DNA from: Alphaproteobacteria bacterium
Lineage (GTDB): Bacteria > Pseudomonadota > Alphaproteobacteria > Micropepsales > Micropepsaceae
Assembly (NCBI GenBank): GCA_025350465.1
Contig: JANXXU010000002.1
Span: 124,001-188,000 of the forward strand
Direction: 5' to 3'
DNA: 64,000 nucleotides
Program-made: the position numbers and the translations under genes
Part shown: in pieces, positions 35,465-44,887 of the stretch
Layout: every line of letters begins with the position of its first letter
How positions within the stretch are numbered: the first letter of the stretch is position 1
The notes under the pieces: model-generated
What the model was told of the DNA's origin: nothing
The model's input: only the letters and a program-made list of their open reading frames with translations
The model's database searches: none

Positions 35465-35493
35465 GCGGTGCCCGGGATGGATTCGGGCACCGC
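35465..35493. terminator. Strong stem-loop between convergent genes
   Basis: GCGGTGCCCG pairs exactly with CGGGCACCGC around a nine-base loop. It lies between the GPH transporter gene and the convergent ABM-like gene. No T run follows on either strand, so a terminator role is likely only by position. Confidence 0.5.
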
Positions 35494-35541
35494 GCTAGGC
35501 AAGACGCGCACAACGTGACGCGCCGAGACTTGCCGCTAAGT

Positions 35542-35847
35542 CTAGACTTGCTGATAGATCGCCGAGACGACAGAGCCGGGAACGAACAGTCCGTCTTTGC
35601 CAGCTTCCGCAACCTGCTTTTGGAACGACGTGTCATGTTGGATCTTGGTGCGTGCCGCATCCCACGCAGCCAGCGTGTCATATTGACTGGACAGCACGAA
35701 GTGCCCCATCGGGCCGCCGAGCTGGTTGAGCACGCGGACATCCACATCGGTCAATTTCTTCACGTGCCGGACGACTTGTTGAAAATACTCCGCCGCTTCG
35801 AAATTCTTGCCCGGCGCAACCGTGAACGATATTGTTGCGATGATCAT
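35542..35847 (-). CDS. Small dimeric alpha-beta barrel-like protein (NIPSNAP/ABM type)
   Basis: Protein of 101 residues with the layout strand (IIATISFTVAPGKNFEAAEYFQQVVRHVKK), helix, strand (DVRVLNQLGGPMGHFVLSSQYD), helix (LAAWDAARTKI), typical of ABM or NIPSNAP-like dimers that bind small ligands. No catalytic residue is evident. ATG 35847 is preferred to 35856 because AGGAG lies nine bases upstream of it. It is isolated. Confidence 0.65.
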   Translation of the reverse strand: MIIATISFTVAPGKNFEAAEYFQQVVRHVKKLTDVDVRVLNQLGGPMGHFVLSSQYDTLAAWDAARTKIQHDTSFQKQVAEAGKDGLFVPGSVVSAIYQQV

Positions 35848-36095
35848 CGCTGACATCTCCTGACGTTGAGTTGTTGACGAGGAGCGCGAACACTTTCGCG
35901 CTTTGATACCGAGTCTGGGGCGAGTGAGCTCACGAGAGGCCGAACGCGCTCACCGGAGACTGCAGGTACCCTGCGCCTATTGCCGGCGCGACACAATGAG
36001 ATTAGCGAACCTTCCCCCGCGCCGCATTTCGCGGGTGGCCAATCAGCGGTTGAACGCTCGCGGAACCGAAACGAGACGTCGGCGGCACCGCTCGC

Positions 36096-36299
36096 TCAGC
36101 GGCGATAGTAACTGTTCCAAGACTCGAGGCGACGGTAAACGGCGAAGAGCGCCACGAGCCCAAAGGCGCCGACGACGATCAGTCCCATGTTCCAGGTTTC
36201 TTCGCCATTGCACGGCGATTGCGGCCAAACTGATGCGGCAAGCGCACCCGTCCAGGCGCACGTCTTGGCACCCAACGTGTAGATCCAATGATAGGACAT
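36096..36299 (-). CDS. Small hypothetical membrane protein
   Basis: A 67-residue protein with one clear membrane helix (MGLIVVGAFGLVALFAVYRRL) near its C terminus and a Trp-rich N-terminal part with two cysteines (KTCAWTGA and SPCNGEE). It ends with NSYYRR. GGAGCG lies before the ATG at 36299. The open frame extends 64 codons upstream with Arg-rich sequence that looks noncoding. The gene is small and unrecognised, so it is only moderately supported. Confidence 0.5.
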   Translation of the reverse strand: MSYHWIYTLGAKTCAWTGALAASVWPQSPCNGEETWNMGLIVVGAFGLVALFAVYRRLESWNSYYRR

Positions 36300-36579
36300 C
36301 GGCGGCGCTCCGTTCGCTAACGCTGGTGCGCGCTGCAAGCGCGGTGCCAGTTTGCGGCGGCTCGGTACCTCCCAGCACAGTCTGAGCAAGCGGGTCACGG
36401 CGACGGCGACACTTTTTCGCGAGAATGCCAGTCTTTCGCGGCGTGCAACTGGCGGTTCGTTGCGTACGTGCGAGAGTGTTGCGCTCGTCACAGCGATCGC
36501 TCATTGACGCGCAAGCTTGTGGTGCTCACGTCAGACTCAAAGGCAAGAAACCGTGTCAAGCGACGCCTCCAGAGTCAGA

Positions 36580-36741
36580 ATGTTTCGCCACCGGGCGCAG
36601 GAGATCCGCAAGATCGCCAAGGATATCGCCGAGGTGAGCTGCCGCGCCTCGCTCGTTCAAATGGCCGAATATTACGAACGCCTGGCAGGGGCCTTGGAGG
36701 CCAAGCGCAAAGGCGAACCGACTCCGCCCAAGCGGCACTGA
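36580..36741 (+). CDS. Very short conserved alphaproteobacterial ORF
   Basis: A 53-residue protein (MFRHRAQEIRKIAKDIAEV, then CRASLVQMAEYYERLAGALEAKRKG) mostly helical and charged. Many alphaproteobacteria carry similar 50-70-residue helical proteins starting with a REIRxIA helix and an AxxYExLA helix, without known role; this one fits that form. The start is uncertain: ATG 36580 or a GTG at 36553. Without a family search this remains a moderate call. Confidence 0.5.
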   Translation: MFRHRAQEIRKIAKDIAEVSCRASLVQMAEYYERLAGALEAKRKGEPTPPKRH

Positions 36742-36954
36742 CGGGGTGAAACCCTCAACCTGAGCTTGTGCTCATCTCGAAAGTCACGGCCGCCCGAACG
36801 CCACGAGCAGATGACGACGAACCAAGCCTCGACGTATGCGCATTGTGTCGTTGACCTCCTCGCCGGCCCGGGCGATCCGTTACCAGTAACGGGTTTGGCC
36901 AGCTCACGCGTTGATCTAACTCGCTAACAGTTAGGACCTGGAGCAGACCCGCAC

Positions 36955-39123
36955 ATGAGCCAAGAGGGGCGAGACAGTTCGCGTGGCAACGGTTTGGCGG
37001 AAGCGCTGGGCACGGCAACGAGGCATTCTCAGGCGGGACGTCTGAGCGAAGCCGAAGCGCTTTTGCGCCAAGCGCTTCGCGACTATCCCGACCAACCGGA
37101 TGCCCTGCATCTGCTCGGCCTCGTTGCGCATCAAATGGGGCGGACGGAAACCGGCATTCAGCTGATTGAGCGAGCATTGAAAGCAAGCCCGAACGCGAGC
37201 GGGTTTCAGGCAAATCTGGCGGAACTTTACCGGCGCGCCGGCAATTCGCGAAGAGCAATCGAACTCGGTCTGAGCGCCGTTGCGCTCAAGCCGGACCACG
37301 CAGATGCACAGTTCAATCTAGGTCTTGCCCTACTCGACGACGGACAGAATGCCGGCGCGATCGAGCGCTTCGATCAAGCGACCCGTTTACGTCCACGCTT
37401 TGCCGAAGCGATCAACAGTCGCGGTGCCGCACTACGCAAGCTCGGTCGCCACGCCGAGGCGGAGTCCGAATTTCGCCGCGCTCTCTCGATCCGCCCGTCT
37501 TATCCGCAGGCTTTGAACAATCTGGGCACGGTGCTGCGCGATTTGGAGCGGCCCGCCGAAGCGGTGGCCGCCTATAAATCGGCGCTGGTGCAGCAACCCG
37601 GCTATATCGAGGCGCTAAACAATTTGATATTGGCGCATAAGGACATGCGCCAGTTCGACCAAGCAATCGCCGTCGCGAACGAAGCGCTACGACTAAGTCC
37701 GGGAAATGAAGCGCTACGACTAAGTCCGGGAAATGAAGCGCTACGACTAAGTCCGGGAAATGTAGAGACACTGACACGGCTTGCGGCGGTCCAAATCGAT
37801 CGACGCAATCCCGAGGCGGCGATCGCCTCAATCGAGACGATTTTAGCGGCGAGCCCGGCCAAGCCGGAGATCCTCGACATGCTCGGCCGCGCGTTCGCGC
37901 AGACGAGGGCAGTCGAGAAAGCCGTAACGGCTTATCGCAAGGCGATCGAACTCAAACCGGATTTCGCGGCCGCGTACGACAATCTCGGCAATGCGCTGAA
38001 AGAGCTTGGCCGCGTCGACGAGGCGCTCGCCGCTTTCGACCGCGCTCTCGAGCTTGACCCGTCCGACAGCGATGTCTATCTCGACCTCGCGGATGTGAAT
38101 ACTTTCCGTGTGGGCGACAGGCGCCTCGCGGCGCTCGAAGCACGGCTTACGCACCTCGACACGCTGGCCCCAAACGCTCAGATGGCGTTGCATTTCGCGG
38201 CGGCAAAAGCCTATGACGACATCGCGCGCTATGACGATGCATTTGCGCACCTTTCGCGCGGCAACGCGCTGAAGCGCAAGATCGTCAGCTATGACGAGGC
38301 GGCCGCGCTTGATTTCTTCCAACGCATCGAAGCCTCGGCGACCGACGACACACTGCGCGCCGAGCGCGGCAACGGGCACGCGAGCGCGCAGCCGATTTTC
38401 ATCATCGGCATGCCGCGCTCCGGCAGCACGCTTGTCGAGCAGATATTGGCACGCCATCCAAGTGTGCAGAGCGCGGGCGAGATCGGAGACTTGAGCCTCG
38501 CCATTGACGCGGCGTGCGCAAGCGACGGTACGCTCGCGGGGTTTCCAGAGTCGCTGCGCGATCTTTCGGGGACGGAGTTCGCGGCCATCGGCGATGATTA
38601 TTTGCGGCGGCTTGACCGTTACGCGCCCGGAGCCGAGCGCATCGTCGACAAAGGCTTGTCGAATTTCTATTTCGCAGGCCTCATTCACGCAACACTGCCC
38701 AACGCACGCATCGTGCACGTCAATCGCGCGGCGCTTGATACGTGTGTATCGTGCTACTCAAAGCTTTTCGCCGAAGGTTGGAGCCAAACCTACGATCTTG
38801 GCGAGCTTGGCCGTTACTATCGCGCCTATGCCCGGCTGATGAACCATTGGCGCGCCGTGTTGCCGCCTGGCGCGATGCTCGACGTGCGGTACGAGGCCCT
38901 TGTCGGAGATCTTGAAGGGCAAGCGCGTCGTCTTCTCGATTATTGCGGACTCGGCTGGCACGCGCGCGTGCTTGACTTCCATACGCACACGCAACCCGTA
39001 AAGACAGCAAGTGCCGTCCAGGTGCGCCGTCCGCTTTACGACACCTCTGTCGGGCGCTGGCGCCGCTACGAAGCGCATCTTGCACCGCTGATCGTGGAAC
39101 TCGGCAGCTTGTGCGACGATTGA
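36955..39123 (+). CDS. TPR-repeat protein with C-terminal sulfotransferase domain
   Basis: Protein of 722 residues. Residues about 10-460 are TPR repeats (for example ALHLLGLVAHQMGRTETGIQLI, AQFNLGLALLDDG, NNLGTVLRDLERPAEAVAAY, DNLGNALKELGRVDEALAAF). The C-terminal part is a PAPS-dependent sulfotransferase fold with the 5'-phosphosulfate loop IIGMPRSGSTLVEQIL near residue 482 and the VHVNRAALDTCVSCY 3'-phosphate region. TPR-sulfotransferases of this form are common in alphaproteobacteria, acceptors unknown. A perfect 27-bp unit (EALRLSPGN) occurs three times in a row at 37681-37761 and breaks TPR spacing. It is convergent with ppdK, 23 bases away. Confidence 0.9.
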   Translation: MSQEGRDSSRGNGLAEALGTATRHSQAGRLSEAEALLRQALRDYPDQPDALHLLGLVAHQMGRTETGIQLIERALKASPNASGFQANLAELYRRAGNSRRAIELGLSAVALKPDHADAQFNLGLALLDDGQNAGAIERFDQATRLRPRFAEAINSRGAALRKLGRHAEAESEFRRALSIRPSYPQALNNLGTVLRDLERPAEAVAAYKSALVQQPGYIEALNNLILAHKDMRQFDQAIAVANEALRLSPGNEALRLSPGNEALRLSPGNVETLTRLAAVQIDRRNPEAAIASIETILAASPAKPEILDMLGRAFAQTRAVEKAVTAYRKAIELKPDFAAAYDNLGNALKELGRVDEALAAFDRALELDPSDSDVYLDLADVNTFRVGDRRLAALEARLTHLDTLAPNAQMALHFAAAKAYDDIARYDDAFAHLSRGNALKRKIVSYDEAAALDFFQRIEASATDDTLRAERGNGHASAQPIFIIGMPRSGSTLVEQILARHPSVQSAGEIGDLSLAIDAACASDGTLAGFPESLRDLSGTEFAAIGDDYLRRLDRYAPGAERIVDKGLSNFYFAGLIHATLPNARIVHVNRAALDTCVSCYSKLFAEGWSQTYDLGELGRYYRAYARLMNHWRAVLPPGAMLDVRYEALVGDLEGQARRLLDYCGLGWHARVLDFHTHTQPVKTASAVQVRRPLYDTSVGRWRRYEAHLAPLIVELGSLCDD
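37681..37761 (+). repeat. Three perfect tandem copies of a 27-bp in-frame unit
   Basis: Units at 37681-37707, 37708-37734 and 37735-37761 are identical and encode EALRLSPGN each. They lie inside a TPR module of the sulfotransferase gene, adding 18 residues (two units) to a 34-residue repeat frame. Exact identity at DNA level implies recent slippage or expansion. Confidence 0.95.
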
Positions 39124-39146
39124 CCGTCGATTGTCGCTCGCGCGAA

Positions 39147-41810
39147 TTACTTCAAACTTGCCTGCGCTGCCGCCAGCCTTGCGATCGGCACGCGGAAGGG
39201 TGAGCACGAGACGTAATCGAGGCCGGTCGCTTCGCAGAAGCGGATCGACGCGGGGTCGCCGCCGTGTTCACCGCAGATGCCGAGCTTCAAGTCGGGGCGC
39301 GTCTTGCGGCCGCGTTCCGTCGCGATCTGGATGAGCTCGCCCACCGCTTCCGTGTCGAGGCTGACGAAGGGGTCGTGTGCTATAAGGCCGCGGCTCAAAT
39401 AATCTTGCCAGAACTTGACGCTGTCGTCGCGTGAGATGCCGAAGGTCGTTTGCGTGAGATCGTTGGTGCCGAAGGAGAAGAACTCGGCCGATTGCGCAAT
39501 CTCACCTGCCCTCAGAGCCGCACGCGGCAGTTCGATCATCGTGCCGATAAGATAGACGAGCTTCACGCCCATTTCTTTCTCCACGGCTTTTGCCACCGCG
39601 TCGATGCGCGTCTTCAAGAACTCGAACTCGCCCTTCATGGCAACGAGCGGGATCATGACCTCGGGGATCACGGGCTTTGAGGATTCCTTTGCCACCATCG
39701 CCGCCGCTTCGAAGATCGCGCGCGCCTGCATCTCGTAGATTTCAGGATATGAGATGCCGATGCGGCAGCCGCGATGACCGAGCATGGGGTTGAATTCGGC
39801 GAGGTCCTCGACGCGCTCCTTCAGCTTCGCCACAGGAAACCCCAACGCCTTCGCCTCTGCCGCCCACTCTTCCTCCTTCTCGAACTTGGGCAGGAATTCG
39901 TGCAGCGGCGGATCGAGCAGGCGGATCGTCACCGGCAAGCCCGCCATGATGCGGAAGAGCTCGACGAAATCGTTGCGCTGCATCGGCAGAAGTTTTGCAA
40001 GCGCCTGTTCGCGGCCGCTCTTGGTCTCGGCCAAGATCATCTGGCGCACCGCGGCGATGCGCTCCTCGTCAAAGAACATGTGCTCGGTGCGGCAAAGGCC
40101 GATGCCTTCCGCGCCGAACTCGCGCGCGTGTTTGGCATCGGCCGGCGTCTCGGCGTTGGCGCGCACATTCATGCGGCGAAAGCCGTCGGCCCACGACATG
40201 AGCTTGGCGAACTCACCCGACAACTCAGGTTGGATTGTGGCGACACGACCCTTCATCACCTGCCCGGTAGAGCCGTCGATGGTGATCATCTCGCCCTTTT
40301 TCACCGTGATGCCGCCGGCCGTGAATTGCTGCTTGGCATAGTCGATGCGCAATCCGCCGGCGCCCGAGACGCATGGACGCCCCATGCCGCGCGCCACCAC
40401 TGCGGCGTGACTCGTCATGCCGCCGCGCGCGGTGAGAATGCCGCGCGCCGCGTGCATGCCATGAATATCTTCAGGGCTCGTCTCGATGCGCACGAGAATA
40501 ATCTCGTGTTTGTCGGCGGCGAGACGCTCTGCTTCGCTCGCGTCGAACACGACTTCACCCGACGCGGCGCCGGGCGAAGCCGGCAGCCCGGTGCCGAGAA
40601 TTTGGCGATGCGCTTTCGGGTCAAGTGTGGGATGCAACAATTGATCGAGGGAAGATGGATCGATGCGCTTCACTGCCTCTTGGCGAGTGATGGTGCCGTC
40701 GCCCGCCATGTCGACCGCGATCTTGACCGCGGCCTTCGTCGTGCGCTTGCCGCTGCGGCATTGGAGCATCCAGAGGCGGCCGTTTTCGACCGTGAACTCG
40801 ATATCCTGCATATCGCGGTAGTGGCTCTCGAGTTTTTTCACGTAGCCCATGAACTCCGTGAAGACCTGAGGCATGCGCTCCTCGAACGAGGCCTCGCGCT
40901 GGCCGGCGGCTTTGCGCTCGCGCGCGGTCAAGGGCTGCGGGGTGCGAGTGCCGGCGACCACGTCCTCGCCCTGTGCGTTGACGAGATATTCGCCATAGAG
41001 TGCAGACTCGCCCGTCGACGGGTTGCGCGTGAAGGCGACGCCGGTTGCGGAGTCCTCGCCCATATTGCCGAAGACCATCGCTTGCACGTTGACGGCGGTG
41101 CCCCAGTCGTCGGGGATATCGTGCAGCCGACGATAGGTGACAGCGCGCGCGTTCTGCCATGAGCCGAAGACCGCGGCGATCGCACCCCACAGTTGAACAT
41201 GCGGATCCTGTGGAAAGGGCTCGCCCCGCTCCTCCTCCACTTTCTCTTTGAAGCGCCCGACGATTTTCTTCCACCCGGCAGCGTCGATGTCGGTGTCGAG
41301 GCTGAGGTCGTTCTCCTCCTTGTGGTGTTCAAGGATCTCCTCGAAGTGATCGTGGGCGACACCGAGCACGACATCGCCGTACATCGAGATGAAGCGGCGA
41401 TACGAGTCATAGGCAAAGCGCTCGTTGCCGGACTGGCGCGCCAGAGCTGCGACGGTCTCGTCGTTGAGGCCGAGATTCAAGACCGTGTCCATCATCCCCG
41501 GCATCGAAGCGCGCGCGCCCGAGCGCACCGAGACGAGGAGCGGATTCTTCGCATCGCCGAAGGTGCGGTCGACCGCGGCGCCGATGTGGCGCAGGGCTAC
41601 TTCGACTTGAGCCTTCAGGTCGTCGGGATATTTCTCGTTGCGGCTCGTGAAATGGGTGCAGACTTCCGTCGTAATCGTAAAGCCTGGCGGGACCGGCAGC
41701 CCCAGATTCGCCATCTCGGCGAGGCCCGCACCCTTGCCGCCTAGCAGATCCTTAAGCTTGGCCGAGCCTTCAGCCTTGCCGGCGCCAAAGCTGTAAACCC
41801 ATTTGTTCAT
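39147..41810 (-). CDS. ppdK: Pyruvate phosphate dikinase
   Basis: Protein of 887 residues, the usual length, converting ATP, Pi and pyruvate to PEP, AMP and PPi in either direction. N-terminal ATP-grasp motifs (KDLLGGKGAGLAEMANLGLPVPPGFTI, SVRSGARASMPGMMDTVLNLG, GEDSATGVAFTRNPSTGE), the swivelling phospho-His domain (GGMTSHAAVVARGMGRPCVSG, His near 467), and the C-terminal PEP-binding domain (FSFGTNDLTQTTFG and GICGEHGGDP, Cys near 843) are all intact. ATG 41810 starts the typical MNKWVYSFG; the frame runs 28 codons farther upstream. It is monocistronic here. Confidence 0.97.
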   Translation of the reverse strand: MNKWVYSFGAGKAEGSAKLKDLLGGKGAGLAEMANLGLPVPPGFTITTEVCTHFTSRNEKYPDDLKAQVEVALRHIGAAVDRTFGDAKNPLLVSVRSGARASMPGMMDTVLNLGLNDETVAALARQSGNERFAYDSYRRFISMYGDVVLGVAHDHFEEILEHHKEENDLSLDTDIDAAGWKKIVGRFKEKVEEERGEPFPQDPHVQLWGAIAAVFGSWQNARAVTYRRLHDIPDDWGTAVNVQAMVFGNMGEDSATGVAFTRNPSTGESALYGEYLVNAQGEDVVAGTRTPQPLTARERKAAGQREASFEERMPQVFTEFMGYVKKLESHYRDMQDIEFTVENGRLWMLQCRSGKRTTKAAVKIAVDMAGDGTITRQEAVKRIDPSSLDQLLHPTLDPKAHRQILGTGLPASPGAASGEVVFDASEAERLAADKHEIILVRIETSPEDIHGMHAARGILTARGGMTSHAAVVARGMGRPCVSGAGGLRIDYAKQQFTAGGITVKKGEMITIDGSTGQVMKGRVATIQPELSGEFAKLMSWADGFRRMNVRANAETPADAKHAREFGAEGIGLCRTEHMFFDEERIAAVRQMILAETKSGREQALAKLLPMQRNDFVELFRIMAGLPVTIRLLDPPLHEFLPKFEKEEEWAAEAKALGFPVAKLKERVEDLAEFNPMLGHRGCRIGISYPEIYEMQARAIFEAAAMVAKESSKPVIPEVMIPLVAMKGEFEFLKTRIDAVAKAVEKEMGVKLVYLIGTMIELPRAALRAGEIAQSAEFFSFGTNDLTQTTFGISRDDSVKFWQDYLSRGLIAHDPFVSLDTEAVGELIQIATERGRKTRPDLKLGICGEHGGDPASIRFCEATGLDYVSCSPFRVPIARLAAAQASLK

Positions 41811-42057
41811 TGATGTTTTCCGTGCGAAGCGGTGCTGTTTTCGTAACGCGCGAGGCAGTCGCGTGGTTCTCACATGCGCTGTTCGCAAGTGCAAGATGAC
41901 CTAACGTTGCGAACCAGCAGGGGTTATTTTGAAGCCCCACCGTCATCGAGCAAAGGGTCAGCGGCGTGGTCGAATCAACGACGACGGCGTGCCGCGTTCA
42001 ACATCGTCCTTTGGAAATACCGCCATCAGATAACGATCAGGGCTCGTGCGGCCCGCC

Positions 42058-42672
42058 TCACGGCTTACGTGCGAGGGCGAGGGCGACCGCTGCGGTGATG
42101 AGTACGCCGCCGGTGACGCGGTTGGTCCAGCGCCCGGCGCGCGCGAGATACGCGCGCGCGCGACCGGCGGCAAGCGCCCAAGTCAAATCGACACTCCCAG
42201 CCACGATCAGGAAGGTAAGGGAGAGGAGCGCGAGCTGCGCCAAGGCATTGCCCTTCGCATCGACAAATTGCGGCAGGAAGGCGCCGAAGAAAAGCAGCGT
42301 CTTGGGGTTGGTCAGCGAGACGAGCACGCCCTTGAGGTAGATCGCCCGCGCGGATTTAAGTCCAATCTTTGTTGCGCCCAGATTCGTAGGAGGCGCGCGC
42401 AATGCTTCGACGCCCAGATAGACAAGGTAGGCGACGCCGAACCAGCGCAGCACTTCGAACCACTGGCTCATGACGGCGAGCACGCCAGCCAGACCCAACG
42501 TCACGACGAGTAATTGCGGCACCATTGCGCTCGTCGTGCCGGCGACAGTCAACAAACCGACCCGCGAGCCGTAGGCAACGCTGTTCGAAACGATGACCGC
42601 AACATTCGGTCCCGGCATCAGTGCAAGGATGAGCGAGGCGGCCACGAAGGCCAGGTAGAGATCGAGCGACAT
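42058..42672 (-). CDS. LysE/RhtB-family exporter
   Basis: Membrane protein of 204 residues with about six segments. LysE family signs: the N-terminal LILALMPGPNVAVIVSNSVAYGSRVGLLTVAGTT, then the second half GVLVSLTNPKTLLFFGAFLPQFVD. The family exports amino acids or homoserine lactones; the substrate here cannot be read. Located between ppdK and a GNAT gene on the same strand, 66 bases from the latter; the unit may be co-expressed. Confidence 0.9.
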   Translation of the reverse strand: MSLDLYLAFVAASLILALMPGPNVAVIVSNSVAYGSRVGLLTVAGTTSAMVPQLLVVTLGLAGVLAVMSQWFEVLRWFGVAYLVYLGVEALRAPPTNLGATKIGLKSARAIYLKGVLVSLTNPKTLLFFGAFLPQFVDAKGNALAQLALLSLTFLIVAGSVDLTWALAAGRARAYLARAGRWTNRVTGGVLITAAVALALARKP

Positions 42673-42738
42673 GAGGGCAACCGTAGCGCAACTCCGCCCG
42701 CCGCGTCACGAGCCCTGCCCCCTTTTGCCTCGATCGGG

Positions 42739-43260
42739 CTAAGCCACAACAGGAGCCGTGGACGTAAAGCGAAAGATCGGGCCGTTCCAGCGCGTGCCTT
42801 GGTGGTCCTGCTGACTGAAGGCGGCCACGCCGGGAAGGGTCGCGATGGTGGTACGCCAGAACGAGATGGCGGCGACGTTGCGGCGCGCGACCGCAGCTTC
42901 CCAACTGCCGCGATGGCGCGCGAAAATATCTTGCGCGGCGCGGCGCCCCGTGCCGCGGCCTCGATGTTTTCGCACGACGAAAAACTCCGCCATGTTGAAA
43001 TCGGCTTTGGCGGCGGAATGCGTCTCCTTGTTGACCAGCGCAAAACCAGCGAGGTGCGTACCGGCGCGGATCAGATACGGCAAGTGATCGCCGTCCTGCC
43101 AATAGGCCGCCAACGCAATCGGCTCGAAGCGTCCCGCATCTGACAACTCGCCGCGCGGCGTTCCCGACCAGAACTCTGAAAAATCATGAGCGTAAAGCTG
43201 GAACAGGTTTTCGATCGCCAGTTGCTCGTCAAGCCGGGCCGGTACGACGTTCACGTCCAT
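42739..43260 (-). CDS. GNAT-family N-acetyltransferase
   Basis: Protein of 173 residues with the GNAT core: LAGFALVNKE strand, MAEFFVVRKHRGRGTGRRAAQDIFARHRGSWEAAVARRNVAAISFWRT, in which RKHRGRGTG is the acetyl-CoA P-loop, preceded by EFFV. The start is ATG 43260 with AGGA nine bases before; an in-frame TTG just upstream is not needed. Substrate unknown. The LysE exporter gene follows on the same strand. Confidence 0.87.
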   Translation of the reverse strand: MDVNVVPARLDEQLAIENLFQLYAHDFSEFWSGTPRGELSDAGRFEPIALAAYWQDGDHLPYLIRAGTHLAGFALVNKETHSAAKADFNMAEFFVVRKHRGRGTGRRAAQDIFARHRGSWEAAVARRNVAAISFWRTTIATLPGVAAFSQQDHQGTRWNGPIFRFTSTAPVVA

Positions 43261-43488
43261 CAAACGAAAATCCTTTCTTCCGCTTTGCGGATCGCCTCGT
43301 TGTCGAGGTTGGGACCGGTTAGCCTCACGACGCGCCTACCTAGCACGCCTGCCAAGCCCATGCGCCGCTCATAACCGTGACGGTTGGTACACGCCACTCG
43401 AGTTCACCTTCTGACTGTTGCTTTTGGCGGATCCGTTGAAGTCAGCGGCCAGCACGACTTTGCATGCCGCTTTCTGCAGATGCTTCGT

Positions 43489-44664
43489 TCAAGGCGGCGC
43501 CTTCCAGGTCAGAGCATTGGAGGCAGCGAAATTCCAGACCGCGCCAACGCAGGCCCCGGCAATGCCCGACAACAGCCAGGTCGCGCCACCGGTGAAGATC
43601 GCATTGGCGACACCTACATTGGCGATGAAGCCAAGACCGCAGATGCCATAGAAGATCAGCAAACCTCTCAAGAGGCGCACGCCCTTGAGCTTGCGGTCGC
43701 GGTAGGTAACGGAATTGTTGATCAGAAAATTCGTTGTCATGGCGATTGCCGCGGCGGCGCCCTGGGCGAGCGCGAATTGCGCGCCCAGCGTCAAATGCAA
43801 GAGGCCCAACGCCGTCAAATGAACCGCAAGGCCAAACGTGCCGACAAGAGAGAACAGTAAGAAGCGGACCGGCACGAAGCGCCCGGCCGTCTTGTCGAGC
43901 AGGAGCATTAGAAAGTCGAGTTTGACGCCGGCGTCGAGCTTGCTCTCACCCGCGTGGCGCGCGCGAAATTGGAGCGGCACTTCGGCAACCTTCAACGGCG
44001 TCTCGGCCGAAGCCAAGATGTCCGCCAGAAGTTTGAAGCCCTGCGCCGACAGGCGCGGCGCCAGTGCATCGAACGCCTCACGACGCATCATAAAGAAGCC
44101 GCTCATGAGGTCCGAACCGGGAATGCCGAGCAAGCGGTTGGCGAGTAGACCGCCCCATTTCGATAGATACGCGCGTTCTTGGTCGGCGAGGCCGGCCGAA
44201 GAGCCGCCGGCGATATAGCGGCTGGCAACGACCATGTCGTTCCTGCCCGACGTCAGGCTCTCCAACATCTGCGGCAGCAGGTTTTCATCGTGCTGCAGAT
44301 CGCCGTCCATCAACGCTACAAAAGGCGCCGACGATGCGAGAAAACCCTCAACGCCGGCCGAGGCAAGTCCGCGCCTGCCGATGCGTCGAATGCAGCGCAC
44401 GTGTGGATCGCGCGCCGCCAGGTTTTTGGCCTCTTGCGCCGTACCGTCTCTTGAATTGTCGTCGACGAAGATCACTTCCCACGCAATGCCGCCCAAAGCG
44501 AGATGCAAGGCGTCGACCAACGGAGCGATATTGGCCCGCTCGTTTAACGTCGGAACGACGATCGAAAGCATCGGCCCGGCGGCGGCCGTTTGTAAATCGA
44601 CGGGAGCGCCGTCGGGCCGCGACCGTAGGGATTTTTGCGCTGGCGTGCTTGTCGCCAAAGCCAT
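43489..44664 (-). CDS. GT2 glycosyltransferase fused to a GtrA-like membrane domain
   Basis: Protein of 391 residues. Residues about 30-250 are a family 2 transferase like dolichol-phosphate mannose synthase or ArnC: LSIVVPTLNERANI, FVDDNSRDGT, ALMDGDLQHDENLLPQM (DxD), GSDLMSGFFMMRREAF. Residues about 265-385 form a GtrA-type domain with four membrane segments. The fusion is typical of enzymes that put a sugar on a polyprenyl carrier and flip it. The C-terminal GtrA domain and the neighbouring GT39 gene at 46044 form the two parts of a polyprenyl-sugar route. ATG 44664 follows AGGCGAG. Confidence 0.92.
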   Translation of the reverse strand: MALATSTPAQKSLRSRPDGAPVDLQTAAAGPMLSIVVPTLNERANIAPLVDALHLALGGIAWEVIFVDDNSRDGTAQEAKNLAARDPHVRCIRRIGRRGLASAGVEGFLASSAPFVALMDGDLQHDENLLPQMLESLTSGRNDMVVASRYIAGGSSAGLADQERAYLSKWGGLLANRLLGIPGSDLMSGFFMMRREAFDALAPRLSAQGFKLLADILASAETPLKVAEVPLQFRARHAGESKLDAGVKLDFLMLLLDKTAGRFVPVRFLLFSLVGTFGLAVHLTALGLLHLTLGAQFALAQGAAAAIAMTTNFLINNSVTYRDRKLKGVRLLRGLLIFYGICGLGFIANVGVANAIFTGGATWLLSGIAGACVGAVWNFAASNALTWKAPP

Positions 44665-44887
44665 ACTCGCCTCGCTTCGCTCGATTCCGCCGAGCACGAA
44701 CTGTTAGTGAAATCCCCGAGTCAAATAGCAAACGTGCGACGGGGCCCTCCGTCCAAAGAACTTACCGTTTCGTATGGCGGTCTTGCAACGCTGTTGCGTC
44801 ATAACCGGCCTGAGCGTTGGGCCGTTTACGATCAGCACGACAGAAAAGTCGCAATCGAGTCGCCGCGAAGGGAACAAAGGCGGGTCT

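Noticed and set aside
39774-41162. Long plus-strand open frame of 462 codons
   Set aside because: Antisense shadow of ppdK, whose motifs are intact on the other strand.
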